Positions 36,039 to 49,907 of a stretch of 64,000 nucleotides of DNA are shown here, piece after piece. The notes below the pieces were generated by a model, which saw only the letters and a list, made by a program, of their open reading frames with translations, ran no database searches and was not told the DNA's origin. This DNA comes from Trematomus loennbergii (lineage: Eukaryota > Chordata > Actinopteri > Perciformes > Nototheniidae), in assembly GCA_012861695.1 (NCBI GenBank), contig JAAOOA010000016.1, forward strand, positions 25,075,200 to 25,139,199, written 5' to 3'. A program made the translations under genes and the position numbers. Numbering within the stretch: position 1 is the stretch's first letter; the number at the start of each line of letters is the position of its first letter.

Positions 36039-36196
36039 GTGGACTTTCACTGCGCCGCTGCGCCGGAGCCGTTGGAACCTTGCAACGGAGGGTGTTTGCG
36101 GTGGCGGTGGCGGTGGTGGTGGCGGTGGCGGATGCGGTGGCGGTGGCGGATGCGGTGGCGGATGCGGTACCGGTGCAGCGCTCTGTGAAAGTCCAC
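36039..36196. repeat. Inverted repeat enclosing GGTGGC minisatellite
   Basis: GTGGACTTTCAC (36039-36050) and its exact inverse GTGAAAGTCCAC (36185-36196) enclose a (GGTGGC)/(GGATGC) hexamer array at about 36098-36170. Arg/Trp- and Ala/Val-rich frames here are translations of the array. Confidence 0.85.
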
Positions 36197-36330
36197 GGCC
36201 CACCTATGCCAGAGCCAGCAGCCCACCGAAGGCAGCAGCCCTCCAACGGCAGTGGCCCACCGGGAAAAGTCCCGAATCTCCCAATGGCAAATCCGAGCCT
36301 GCTCACACACACACAACTGAAACCATTGGG

Positions 36331-36525
36331 CAGAGAGCTGTACACATTCTTCTTCCCTTCGCCACATCTTATCTCTGTGAAATGAGCTTTTCAGCTGTTG
36401 CAACATTGAAAACAAAATACAGATCTAGGCTCAACATTGAGCACCACTTGAGAGTGTCATTATCAAGCCTGCAACCGCGTTTTGAAAAGATGTGTAGTGC
36501 AAAACAGGCTCATTGCAGTCACTAA
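36331..36525 (+). pseudogene. hAT transposase C-terminal (dimerisation) fragment
   Basis: An open frame of about 64 codons reads ATSYLCEMSFSA, then IEHHLRVSLS, QPRFEKMC and KQAHCSH before TAA at 36523. This is the order and spacing of the hAT family C-terminal dimerisation domain (the YLCE-FS, LR-LS and ..SH-stop pattern seen in ZBED5-type proteins). No catalytic core is left and no start codon lies in frame upstream with recognisable sequence, so the fragment cannot work as a transposase. It is clean of stops across the whole domain. Confidence 0.82.
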
Positions 36526-36654
36526 TAATCCAGTGATGAGACTCATGCATTCAATTCGTCATTTGCATTGCTGAATGTATTTCCTGAATGTATTGATTGT
36601 TATAGATTTACCCTTATCATTTTGTCACTTTGAGGATATCTCTACCACATTGAA
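36526..36654. other. Unique sequence or hAT 3' region
   Basis: No hAT right terminus is visible before the LINE tail at 36655. Confidence 0.4.
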
Positions 36655-36715
36655 TATATAGATAGATAGATAGATAGTACTTTATTGATCCCAAATTGGG
36701 AAATTGTTGAAATGT
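36655..36715 (-). mobile_element. LINE tail stub with (GATA)n, minus strand
   Basis: (ATAG)n at 36659-36678 followed by TACTTTATTGATCCCAAATT and GGGAAATTG: the reverse of a well-known fish LINE 3' end with a GATA-type tail. Almost only the tail is present. Confidence 0.7.
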
Positions 36716-36948
36716 TGAATATGAGTCATGCTGCAGTGGTTAGAATACCTTATTATATCTTATTTACAACTGCTGTGAGAAAGTTCTGGCGTCTCTATTA
36801 AAACTTCTGGAGCACCGACTGCCGTGTCAGCATTATGGCGATGCAAATAAGTGCATGAGTGTGAAAGTGTTATATTATGGATATGTGTGAATGACGCACA
36901 CAACTGTTTGACACCACATTCATGTAAATGTAATGCAATCTGTACCCT

Positions 36949-36969
36949 GTGTGTGTGTGTGTGTGTGTG

Positions 36970-37018
<49 letters not shown>

Positions 37019-37022
37019 GTGT

Positions 37023-37073
<51 letters not shown>

Positions 37074-37102
37074 TGTGTGTGTTGTGTGTGTGTGTGTGTG
37101 TG
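36949..37102. repeat. (GT)n microsatellite with phase breaks
   Basis: GT tract broken by several TT and GG single-base register shifts. It abuts the upstream side of a LINE fragment. Confidence 0.96.
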
Positions 37103-37170
37103 AGCATATGCTAACAGCAACTGTGACGAGCCAGAGTTAGTCAGCTCAAAAGCTTTAGCCTGTGGTGAAA

Positions 37171-37854
<684 letters not shown>

Positions 37855-39026
37855 AGTCAAAATAAGTATTACATTGATAGTACACGGAAACACACACACA
37901 CACCTGGTCTAACACTGTGGAGGACACCTAGTTAATATGGGCTGCGGCCTTGGGCTTAAATTGTGTTTGTGCGGTAAATAACGGTGAATAAATTGTCTTG
38001 TCCGTGTGACAGATATACATTTCCACTTCTTCCTTCTGTTTCTCCTTCATCACATTTCTATTCAAATGCCGTTAATTTGATATATGCTTTGGTATTCCAA
38101 GATCACAAGCAATTCCTTTTGCAAGCAATAAAATACACAGACTTTGTGACAATGGTAACAATCAACCACAAGCTGTGTATCAAAATAAAACTCCTTCCAT
38201 GATTTCTTATTCAAATAAGCTGTAATTTACTATTGAAATGACATGTTTTCATTTCCACCTAACTTTATTGTTTTCTTTGATTTGCCAGTTTATTTTTTCC
38301 TTCTCATTTTTTTTTTATTCCTTCCTCTGATTAATTAACTTTCACTTTCCCATTTCATCACCCTTTCTTCTTCATGTAACATAATCCCTCTCACACTCCG
38401 ACATACTTCTACATTGCATGCCACTACCTTCTCTATTTCTCTCTGCTTCTCCTCTCTTTTCCCCATCATCCCTCCCACTACATGAGGCTACCAGGTCAAA
38501 TGTGCAAGCTGAGCAGCGACAAGAACCACAGGATCAGGTGTAGAGACGGATAATGGCTATGTCGAAAACAAGAGATACCACGTAGAGCCAAAGACTGAAC
38601 ACACAAGGACTGTAGTTTGTTCAGCTGTTATTTTTAGAGATTTAGGAGTTACTAAATCGGGAAACAGTTAACTTAAGTTGTGGAAGACAATTTTGTCTGG
38701 AAGTTCACTCCCATTCTGGCACCTTCCTCAAGTAGCTGACACTTTCAAGCATCTTCTCGTCGAGGTGGTAATGAGACATTAATGATGAGCTGTTTTACCA
38801 CATCTCATTAATCTGCGGGTGACTGGAAGCACAAACAGATGGCTTTTACGAGGCTGGTTATTTCCCAGAGGTCTTGGTCATATTGTGTGGAGCAGGATAT
38901 GAAACTCATTTTTTCACTTTTTAAACGTGTATGTTCGTGTGTGATATCTCCAGTGAAGAACACACTGATATTTCCAGCCACCTACACAACAGTCAGTCTT
39001 TAGATTTTTGCATGGTGTTGAAGCTC
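37855..39026. other. Unique sequence, pyrimidine-rich patches
   Basis: A T/C-rich stretch runs from about 38260 to 38480. No gene, RNA or transposon end recognised. Confidence 0.45.
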
Positions 39027-39370
39027 AAGGTTCAAGGCTTTTATTGTCATATGTACATAACTACAGTGTAGTTATGACGACGACAATCTTAGGTCCCAGG
39101 CTCCTCCAACAGTGCAACGCAATAAAACAGAAAAACAGAAAAAAGTGCAAGTAAATACAAAAAGAAAAATAGTAAAATAGTGAAATAGTGCAATAAGAGT
39201 CTATATACAAGTGATTGGAATATGATATATTAAATAAATAATTTCTAAGTAGCAGCCAGATTAATGTTATGGATGTTGTTTCAAAGTTCAGGTGTTTCAT
39301 AGTCTTATGGCCTGTGGGATGAAACTGTCCCTGAGTCTGGTGGTTTTAGTCCTGATGTCCTATATATTGC
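39027..39370 (-). mobile_element. LINE 3' end, minus strand (family D)
   Basis: CAAGGTTCAAGGCTTTTATT then GTCATATGTACATA is the reverse of a fish LINE 3' terminus. Further in, CCTGTGGGATGAAACTGTCC then CTGAGTCTGGTGG is a familiar inner motif of the same kind of element. No intact frame. The inner boundary is approximate. Confidence 0.65.
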
Positions 39371-40454
39371 TATTATTTAATAATGAAACATTCATTTTCT
39401 TGCTGTAATTGTTTATACTAAATTCATTATTATTTAGTGTTATTATTTAAGTTAGTTAAAGTCGCTTTTAATGCTTTTATTTTGAAGACATCTTTGGGTA
39501 TTTGGTGATTTGGGCACCTGGTGTAATTGTGTATATTGGAGACGGGTGGTGTTGGGAGCACCATTAGGCATATCGTTTTAACCAGGGAAAGCACAAGGAG
39601 GCCACAGGAAAATTAAATGGAAAATGGAAAATAGTTAAATGTATTTTGGTGATATTGGAACCTGGATTAAATGCACAGAAGCAATGTTCTTGTCTGGACT
39701 TGGATCATTCCCTACATACAATTACTTTAAAGTTCTCTATGATTTTGGCTGCTACACATGGTTTTAAACAGTTTTCAATCTTCAGCTAAGATTTTCTTGC
39801 TACAGTATGATTGAGGAAACGTAATCCCATGTCATAGAGCTGGTCCATTTTGTTTTTATTATGGTATATCTGTTAGTGCATGGTGGTTTCTTTTAAATAT
39901 GAGAACAAAGAGGTTGTTTATCACTGTTATCATAGATAAATCTGACCTTGATGCAGGATGTGTGAGCTGTATGCAGATATAACCAGCTGTACTGAGAACA
40001 CCTTCAAGGGCATTTATAGCACTCTAAGATGACCATCTGTAGTACAAAGTAAAGACATTTGTTTCAATCAAAAGCACGAGGAAATGTCCTTCATTAGTAT
40101 TTGTGGTAGCAATCAGTATAGCACAGCTGTGTTCTGCATTGTTTGAACACATATGTAACCATTCAGATTGCTTTCAAACTGCTGGCATAAGGCGCCTCCA
40201 GCCCTATGGCAGAACGCACTGCAAACTGGGTTTCTTCCCGTTTAATTCGCTTTGCTGTGTCGTGTTTCGACAGCTCTGGCTGTTCCCAGATCAGCCTCGT
40301 CTATTTGGTTTTCCTTCTGCAGGCCGGCTCTGATGCGGCTCCAGTGTAGGATCTTCCAAAGAGACCAGATTGTCCCAGAGGCCACCCCAGGCACGGTGAC
40401 GACAACTGGGTAACTCTGCCAGCCAACAGGCCCCTCCTCCTGGGAACCAAGATG
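39371..40454. other. Unique sequence, no feature seen
   Basis: Nothing recognised. The frame at 40103-40333 has no recognisable domain. Confidence 0.45.
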
Positions 40455-43066
<2,612 letters not shown>

Positions 43067-43182
43067 GATTTTGATTTTGTGCCTCTACTGTGAACATGTT
43101 TAAATGTTTATATGAGAGAAGGGTTAGGAAGAGAGAGACACTTCCTCTGGAGAGAACTTTGGGATTTGAGCCTTTGCAGACC

Positions 43183-43190
43183 ATTTACAT
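43183..43190. repeat. 8-bp target-site duplication, left
   Basis: ATTTACAT, repeated exactly at 43967-43974. Confidence 0.95.
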
Positions 43191-43507
43191 TAGTGATGTG
43201 TCGGTCGCGAACAAGCCGATTCTTTTGAACGGCTCTTTGGTACGAACGAGGGGAACCGAGTCGTACTTGGTGAGAGCCGTTCTTTTTATCGTTCAATCGT
43301 TGGTCCGCACTCACTGCCTGCCAAAATCCACTCGCCTTTTAAAAAGCTTGATTTTGTTCCCCAAACGTATTCTGTGAAGACCCGCCCCTCTCTGATTGGT
43401 ATTGGTTTCAGCACGAGGAGCGAGATGGGGTGGGTCTTAACGGAATATGCGAGAGAGAGAAGTCAAGTGGTACAGGACAGGTAGACAACGTGTTTTTCGG
43501 ATGGAAA

Positions 43508-43672
43508 ATGAGCCAAACGCGAAAACGCTCAGCATTTGGATTCACTTCAACCAAAACCCAGGCAGTGATAAAGCGCACCATTTGTAAAGGCAAAATATCC
43601 TTTAAAGCAGGGTCAACTAATAATCTCCTTCACCACTTAAAAATCCAGTATCTAATATTAAGAGTTGCGTGA
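43508..43672 (+). pseudogene. hAT BED zinc-finger fragment, ligands lost
   Basis: From ATG 43508 the frame reads MSQTRKRSAFGFTSTKTQ, then RTICKGKISF and GSTNNLLHHLKIQY. The layout is a BED finger, but the first cysteine of the expected CX2C is Arg and the final histidine is Tyr, so zinc binding would fail. The open frame ends at a stop just before a LINE tail. Only the DNA-binding part of the transposase remains. Confidence 0.7.
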
Positions 43673-43681
43673 ATTTCATTC

Positions 43682-43775
43682 AAGGCAAGGCAACTTTATT
43701 TACTTAACACATACAGAGGGTAAATTCAAAGTAGTACATTCACTGACATGAATAACATGGAAATGGCGCCACCTT
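43682..43775 (-). mobile_element. LINE tail stub inside the hAT, minus strand
   Basis: AAGGCAAGGCAACTTTATTT then ACTTAACACATACAGAGG resembles the reverse of a fish LINE 3' end (AAATAAAGTT...GCCTT). The inner boundary is approximate. Confidence 0.6.
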
Positions 43776-43966
43776 GTGTCACGTTTACAATGCAGATTAT
43801 TGACATTAGGTCTGGCAATAGAGTCAATCATTATCCTGGTGATTATTTCGCAGATAAACCTAGTAACCCCGTCCCCTTTAAAAAAACGGCTCTTTTGAAC
43901 GGCTCTTTGAAAGGAACGGAGCCATAAGATCCGACTCCCTTCAAAGAGCCATAATTCCCATCACTA

Positions 43967-43974
43967 ATTTACAT
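43967..43974. repeat. 8-bp target-site duplication, right
   Basis: Second copy of ATTTACAT. Confidence 0.95.
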
Positions 43975-44040
43975 GCACTCAAACCTATAACACACTGCAG
44001 GAAAGGGAAAACCCCAAAAAGCATAATAGGACCCCTTTAA

Positions 44041-44371
44041 AACATATTTTAGTTCTATATATCAAATGTAAATCCATTGTGAGCTACATAACATTTCATC
44101 TCTTGAGATGCAAACCACATGAGATTTAGGGACAGTTTTAACATTTCTCAGACTGGCTGATGTTATTTCTGCTATAATAAGCATTACCCACAAGTGTTGT
44201 GCGTGCGTGCATTCACATGTGAGTACTCAAATGTGCTGATGGAGACTTTAATTTTGGTTAAGTACAGATGCAGACAGACAGATAGACACTCACAGATGTA
44301 AGAAGCACAACACAGGAAATGAAAGGAACAGAGAATGCAAAAACAGAATAAAACAAACTCAGATAGTTTAG
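44041..44371. other. Unique sequence, no feature seen
   Basis: Short stretch between two MITEs; nothing recognised. Confidence 0.4.
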
Positions 44372-44867
44372 TTAAAGTGGACCTATCATGCTATATTATA
44401 TAATATAGTGTAGGACCATACCTATATAAGGCATATTTATACTTTTTTTTTTTCAAAATACCAAAGAGATCATGCATTTTAGCCATGCCTCATTTCGCTC
44501 AATTTGCACATTTTTAGCCCTGTTTTTGCAAGGGCTGATTCTGTGAGAACAGCACCATCTACAGGCCTGGCATATGTACTACAGCGTCTCCAGCGCTTTC
44601 GAACGGCAATGGCCGTGGCTGTCTCCTCCTGATTGGTGGAGTTGGCCCAATAGCCGTAGCGCCACCGTCCTGACGTCAGGACAGTGTTCAAATCTGGATC
44701 AGTTTTTATCAGATCCGTTGCAGCCCCTTTTTTAGAGATTTGGGTATGGAAGAAAATAGAGAGGGTAGTATTTTCTGACACTTGGTGAGTTCCCTGGAAC
44801 ACCGGGGACACATATTCATGTATAAAAGACGTACAAAAGTGCATTTTGCATGATAGGTCCCCTTTAA
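44372..44867 (+). mobile_element. E2-like MITE with TTAA ends
   Basis: Left end TTAAAGTGGACCTATCATGC and right end GCATGATAGGTCCCCTTTAA are inverse copies with one or two mismatches, each closed by TTAA. The layout (central TGATTGGTGGAGTTGG, GGGACACAT and a TATAAAAGAC-GTGCATTTTGCA right end) parallels E2 but the body is diverged, so this is a sister family. The 133-codon minus-strand frame here has no domain. Confidence 0.8.
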
Positions 44868-45220
44868 AATAATCATTCACATAATGACAATTTCAATGTA
44901 CAGACCATCTGTTATTGTTATTCAGATCTGGAGTAGCAATCACACCAAACACTCTTGTAACAGTTTGGCTGATGTGATGTTCTTTATCCAGACACCATTC
45001 AAACATATTTTAAATGTTTACAGATTGTTTGAAATCTTAACAGCGGCTGAAGATAAAATGAAATCACAGCAATCCTGGTTTAAAAAAAAAGGAGGAGGAT
45101 GGAAAGAAGAGGAGCCATGAGGGGATGAGGGACAGACGTATCAACTCATGTGTGTCCGATGCTGACTCATGGATGATGTAGATTGGGATAATGCTGAAGA
45201 ATGGAAACCTACACTGCCGC
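44868..45220. other. Unique sequence, no feature seen
   Basis: Nothing recognised. Confidence 0.4.
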
Positions 45221-45296
45221 ACCACCCACACACCCACACACACACACACACACCACCACACACCCCACACACCCACACACCCCCACACACACACCC

Positions 45297-45350
<54 letters not shown>

Positions 45351-45373
45351 ACAACACACACACACACACACAC

Positions 45374-45407
<34 letters not shown>
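45221..45407. repeat. Impure (CA)n/(CCCACA) microsatellite
   Basis: The left half is CCCACA-rich, the right half mostly CA with CC and AA phase breaks. Confidence 0.95.
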
Positions 45408-45408
<1 letters not shown>

Positions 45409-45986
45409 CTTGTCCTATAACCTTGCATTAGCAAAAAACATGAACCCACTGACCTAGTAGTAATTATGAACATTAATATAGCTTCTCCTGACGTAGTAGA
45501 GCTAGCATACAGTAGGTCCAAGAATGAGGTTTAATCCAACTTTTGTACCCCTTTAAAACTGAACAACCCAATGATAGCTGGAGTTAAGTGCATGATGTTA
45601 TATTAAACACTAATTATTTATGTTTTGAATAAACATTTTTTGGCACATTTATTGAATTTGAAATAGCAGCTATTACCCAAATGGTATATAGCATAGCATA
45701 ATGAGTGTTCAGACATTGCTCCTTTTCCAAATTGACCTCTGGAGTTTTTTATGTAAAATCACAAAATGATATAAACATAAAGATCAATGTGCTATATAAA
45801 TATATATTCCAAACTAAACACACTCTTTCATAGGGTAAAGCAGGTCTCTTTTGAAATAAGGGAACATTTAGTCTTTAAATGCCACTGGTTCAGTTCTGGT
45901 GAAGGTCACTGAAAGTTTAAGATCATCATGTTCATGCCAGTGCAAGTCCGATCTTTTTTTTGTTGACATTTAACAATCGCAGACTC
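45408..45986. other. Unique AT-rich sequence, no feature seen
   Basis: Nothing recognised. Confidence 0.4.
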
Positions 45987-45989
45987 TTA

Positions 45990-46552
45990 TACCTCATTCA
46001 CACCAACGCAACTCCGATTCAAGCTCCGTGCTAGAGCTTTTCAGGTTCAGAACCGGTTCTTCGGTTTAACTCCGGCTCTTTTCACACCGCCCAGAGTCCG
46101 ACTGGTGCTGCGTCATTGCGTCATCGTTTGCGTCATGATGTAACCGTTTGCGTGCCTGCTTCATAAAGCCAAACCGCGCGGAAACCCCTCACAGCTCACA
46201 CCGACAACAACAACAATGGCCGATTGTGTTGAAGCGCTACTCGTTTTGGTTTTGCTCTGTCGAAACGAAATGGACTGCTGCTTGTTAAGTTTCTCCATCG
46301 TTGTGTACAAACTGGATACAACGCGGGCTTTTTGTTGTTGTTCAGGAGTTGATCCCGCCCCTCCCCCCGCCTCGACGTAAGCGTGACGTATGTAGTGAGC
46401 TTTTGCTCTAGTCGGACAATTTTGTTGTGCTTGAAACGAACCGGATTCCGGAGCTAAGAGGCTGCTCCGCTGCGGTGTGAACAGGAAAACCCGGTGCTTT
46501 TCAAGCTCCAGCTCCGAACCGGCCCTGAAACACCGTTGGTGTGAATGAGGTA
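45990..46552. mobile_element. PIF/Harbinger-like MITE, 563 bp, TTA duplication
   Basis: The terminal 18-19 bases, TACCTCATTCACACCAACG and the inverse at 46534-46552, match perfectly and are flanked by TTA on each side (45987-45989 and 46553-46555). A 3-bp TTA duplication is the usual target of PIF/Harbinger elements. The interior is CpG-rich and holds CCGGTTC-type motifs near both ends. The 141-codon minus-strand frame inside has no transposase motif. Confidence 0.82.
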
Positions 46553-46555
46553 TTA

Positions 46556-46928
46556 GTAATTGTAGCAGCCTCACTAAAGCGTCCATTATTTCTTAATTTC
46601 TTTCTTTTGCAAAGTCTTGTTCTCATTAATGGTCTCTGGTCAGGGGTTATGGTCAGTTAGTTTTTTTCATACAGCATTTGAATCCAAAACTCAGCTGTAT
46701 AATTCCAGATATTATATAAATAAACATATTTAAAACACTGACAGTAGTCCTCTTGTCCTTTACTTTTGTACAATCTTTAGGGCCAGTTGCTCCACAAATA
46801 AATGACCTCAGCCTCAAACTTTCTATTTTAAAGAAAGATTTACGGCTTGACCAAATTAATTTAGCCGTATTGATTATTGTTATGGATCAAGGGGAAGGAA
46901 GGGGGCGACAGATAAAGCTTAACTTCAC
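46556..46928. other. Unique sequence, no feature seen
   Basis: Nothing recognised. Confidence 0.4.
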
Positions 46929-46932
46929 TTAA

Positions 46933-47310
46933 CCCTCCTATTGTCTTAATTCCCCCCCCCCCCCCCTTACTTTGTTGTTCGCGGTCAAATTGCGTGCGTG
47001 CGTGCGTGTGTGTGTGCGTGCGTGTGTGTGTGTGTGGGTGTTTGCGTGTGTGTGTGTTTTATCTGATCCGGATGGTTACTAATTCCTTTTCTTTATGGCG
47101 GTATGGCGGTTGACCGGGAACACCATGGGTGTTACAAAGTTGACTAAATCATCCACAATTCAATGAAAGTGGTGATCAGCAATTTGATATGTTCAAATGT
47201 CTACTGTGAATGATATCATAAAGCCTTAATGCAATCGAATGTAAAACAAAAAAGTTATGATTGATGAAAGTAGTAAATCGGTCAGATTTGACCCGAAGAC
47301 AACAGGAGGG
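46933..47310. mobile_element. TTAA-flanked MITE with CCCTCCT termini
   Basis: CCCTCCTATTGTCTT (left) and AAGACAACAGGAGGG (right) are inverse copies with one mismatch, each flanked by TTAA (46929-46932 and 47311-47314). TTAA targets are used by piggyBac and Kolobok elements. The interior holds a poly-C run near 46951 and a GT/GCGT tract at 46993-47060. Non-coding. Confidence 0.8.
46993..47060. repeat. (GT)n/(GCGT)n microsatellite
   Basis: Alternating GCGT and GT runs inside the MITE. Confidence 0.93.
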
Positions 47311-47314
47311 TTAA

Positions 47315-48478
47315 GAGATCAATACAATTTCATTTATTGCATGCCCTCACAAATTCAAGTGTATCTACTTACACACATCACAGGTATAAGATGAAAGCGA
47401 TTTCCAGTTCAACCCAGTAAACGAACGTGACATGTGGACGTCATTATGTAAACTGAATGTGATGGTGTCTGATGTGAAACCAGCTGGATGAAGTTGATGG
47501 AGAAATTGGATGCACATCAGTGAAGAATGTGTCCTTGAGCAAGGTGATCAACTCTTTCCTCCAGTAAAGTTGCCTATTATAAGACTTTCAAGCTTCCAAG
47601 GATATATTGTAAAGATCATAACACTCAGTCTAATCTGCCTGGATACATTTTTGAAAGGTTAAGGAAACTCATGAAGTTAACTGGAAAGACAGAAGTTCAC
47701 CTTTGTATGAAAGAGAGCTGATAATAATGAAGAGAAAATGCAAATAAGAGAGGGAGAGTGCGGGCATCTTCTCCTAGCGCCCCTGCAACATGAAACTTAT
47801 TCTGGCCCATAATTATTAACAATCGCTGTATGGTGAAGCAACATTATTTCTCTTACCGCCATGTATCTCTCTTAGTGTTCTGTCTTTCGACCTTACAGTG
47901 TCCTCTCAGCTGCACACAGAGCTCTACCCACAGGTATAAAATGTGTGGGAAGTGGAGACTCAGGGAGGAGAGACACCTTTGTAAATAAAACAGATGAAGC
48001 AATAAAAAGAAAGCAGGAGAAAATGGAAAATTGAACCGTTTTTCATAAGAGCTCAACTGCTTCAGGGTACAGACTGTTTTCTTATAGCTTTCTAAACTTT
48101 TTTCACAATCTTTTTTTCCTCATCATCATTCTGCTCCATCTTCTCTCATGCTGTAGATGTGGCTTGGTATAACTGCAATGCTCATAATTATACTCCTATA
48201 TATAAGTAGCAAAATCCTGTTCTGCAACTATCATCTCCCAACTCTGCATCAACCTCTGAAGTTGTTCTCAACTAAAAAGAAGCAGAAACCACATTTAAAT
48301 GTAATAAACATTTCCTCATTCTCTGACCATCCCACACCTCTCTTTCTACTTGTGTGTCTATTTATATAGTTTAACTAAAAGCTAACCTAACTAGACTGTA
48401 TCCTTTATGAGGAGGCAGTTTTGCCTTTTTTTGTTTTTAAACACACACTTTTTGTTATTCCAATCATCCAGCTCCAGG
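47315..48478. other. Unique sequence, no gene seen
   Basis: No repeat ends or exon recognised. Frames at 47853-48056 and 48157-48369 have no recognisable domain. Confidence 0.4.
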
Positions 48479-48853
48479 TGCCATGTTCTGTTTTACTGCT
48501 TCATTTTGAAATGCATTTTTTCTTTGTGTCTGATTTGACTTCCTGTCTTTTTGTTTTCCCGCCTGTGTGATTGTCTGATTGTGTTCACCTGCTATCCTTG
48601 TGTTTTTGCCTGCCCTATTCAGCTGCGTCTTGTCTTTGTGATTAGTCTCGTGTGTATATTAATGTTTTCCCTTACGTTTTTAACAGTACGCCATCTATGT
48701 TCTTACCCGTTGTGATTTCCGTCTGTCGCAGTTCCTGGTTTCCTGTCCCTGTCTTTAAATTAATTGAATGAACCCCACTCTGTTTATACTTTTATACCTG
48801 CCTCCCCTCTTTTATTCTGCATTTTGGGTCCTGATTTCCTTACTCACGTGACG
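48479..48853 (+). mobile_element. LTR-like sequence (solo LTR relic)
   Basis: Begins TGCCATGTTCTGTTTTA and ends TTTTGGGTCCTGATTTCCTT then ACTCACGTGACG. The middle (GATTGTGTTCACCTGC, then GTCTTGT and GATTAGTCTCGTGTGTAT) aligns with 60725-60825. This layout fits a fish gypsy-type LTR with decayed terminal CA. No target duplication was found and no internal region follows. Confidence 0.5.
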
Positions 48854-48974
48854 TTTATAATGTGAGTACAGAGAGTATGTTAATCTGGCAAAGAGATTAC
48901 GACCTTGTAACTTCATCAGAGCGTAAATCGAGCTTAGCTCAAGAGGAGAAATGAGGCGTGAATAGAACATGAAT

Positions 48975-49105
48975 TCAGGGCCTTGCTCAAGGGCATGTCA
49001 GTGTGGGTAATGAAGGAGGGCTCTTTCACTTTCCCCACCAGAGTTTATCCCACTGGTCGAGGATCGATCCAGCGACCTCCTGGTCAGACATTTAGAGAGA
49101 GTTCA
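48975..49105 (-). repeat. SINE-like interspersed repeat, minus strand
   Basis: GCCTTGCTCAAGGGCATGTC, then TTTCACTTTCCCCACC and GGTCGAGGATCGATCCAGCG, then ACCTCCTGGTCA, follow the order of a common teleost repeat that ends near a tRNA-like GATTCGAACC motif. Here that motif is decayed to GGATCGATCC. Assignment is from familiarity, not alignment. Confidence 0.5.
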
Positions 49106-49764
49106 TCCAAGGTGCAACGAAAAAAAGCAACCCTAATGTCTCCAGAGTTTACTTCAAATTTCTAATATAAGTACTAGAGGCTTTATGTCATTCAACACAG
49201 TGCAGTGGGACAAAATGCTTGGTTTGTGCTCAGAAGAAGATCAATATCTCTTACACAGGGACCAAGCTGTTAAAATAGGTTCTCAGCAGAGGTTTATCAA
49301 TACAGTTTAAAAAGAGAAAGAGGGATTCTTATTGAATTTTGCGGGGAAGGAAAAAAGTTGATGACAGAAAAGGACTAAAAAAACATGAAAACCAGAGTGG
49401 GAAAAAGATGCAATCCATCAATCAATACATTTTTGACCCTGACACTCACCTCTGTCTCAACTATCCTTGAAATGATTCTTACACTTAGCCCATATATGTC
49501 CTCTTTATTCAGTGATATTTTGTTTGCTTTTTCTTGTTGAACTATTTAGTTTAGAACCACTTTCTCTTCTTAATTCTATAAAAACAACTTTTAATAATAC
49601 TTCATCTTAGACACCAGAGCTTATACTTATATTATTTCAACTAGATTTTTTTAAACTAGTAATAATATTGATAATAATGATAATGATAATATTGAATATT
49701 GAAAAGGTGGTGTATTACTCACTATTTTATTTTAACAAACGTATTTGTGTATGGGTAAGAGCAG

Positions 49765-49765
<1 letters not shown>
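49106..49765. other. Unique AT-rich sequence, no feature seen
   Basis: Nothing recognised apart from an AT-rich (ATAATG)-like patch near 49660-49695. Confidence 0.4.
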
Positions 49766-49816
<51 letters not shown>

Positions 49817-49868
49817 CACACACACACACAATCACCACACACACACACACACACACACAACACACACC

Positions 49869-49905
<37 letters not shown>
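49766..49905. repeat. (CA)n microsatellite with phase breaks
   Basis: CA tract with CC, AA and AATC interruptions. Confidence 0.96.

Positions 49906-49907
<2 letters not shown>

Larger units (their letters stand above)
35870..36525 (+). mobile_element. hAT remnant (ZBED5-like), internally deleted
   Basis: Starts CAGCGTTTCTCAAAGTGTGG followed by GGGCCCGCCCCACTGGTGGG, a common vertebrate hAT terminus, and ends with a transposase C-terminus at 36331-36525. Between them the transposase has been replaced by a tRNA-like segment and a GGTGGC minisatellite bounded by a 12-bp inverted repeat. The right terminus was not found. It apparently inserted into the E2 fragment, whose right part is also lost. 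Confidence 0.75.
43191..43966 (+). mobile_element. hAT element, 776 bp, complete ends
   Basis: Ends TAGTGATG and CATCACTA with the exact 8-bp duplication ATTTACAT on both sides. Subterminal GAACGGCTCTTT motifs occur at both ends (about 43229, 43884 and 43899). It retains a degenerate BED-finger exon and contains a LINE tail. Most of the transposase is deleted, so it is non-autonomous. Confidence 0.92.
43067..44040 (+). mobile_element. E3 family MITE, copy 1, split by a hAT
   Basis: The outer parts (43080-43190 and 43967-44040) match 52155-52584: GCCTCTACTGTGA, a CCTCTGGAGAGAA region, TTTGCAGA, then CTATAACACACTGCAGG and ending GCATAATAGGACCCCTTTAA. The left terminus is missing and part of the centre is deleted. 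A complete hAT lies in the middle. Confidence 0.8.

Noticed and set aside
46161..46586. 141-codon minus-strand frame
   Set aside because: It lies within the PIF-like MITE and has no transposase motif.
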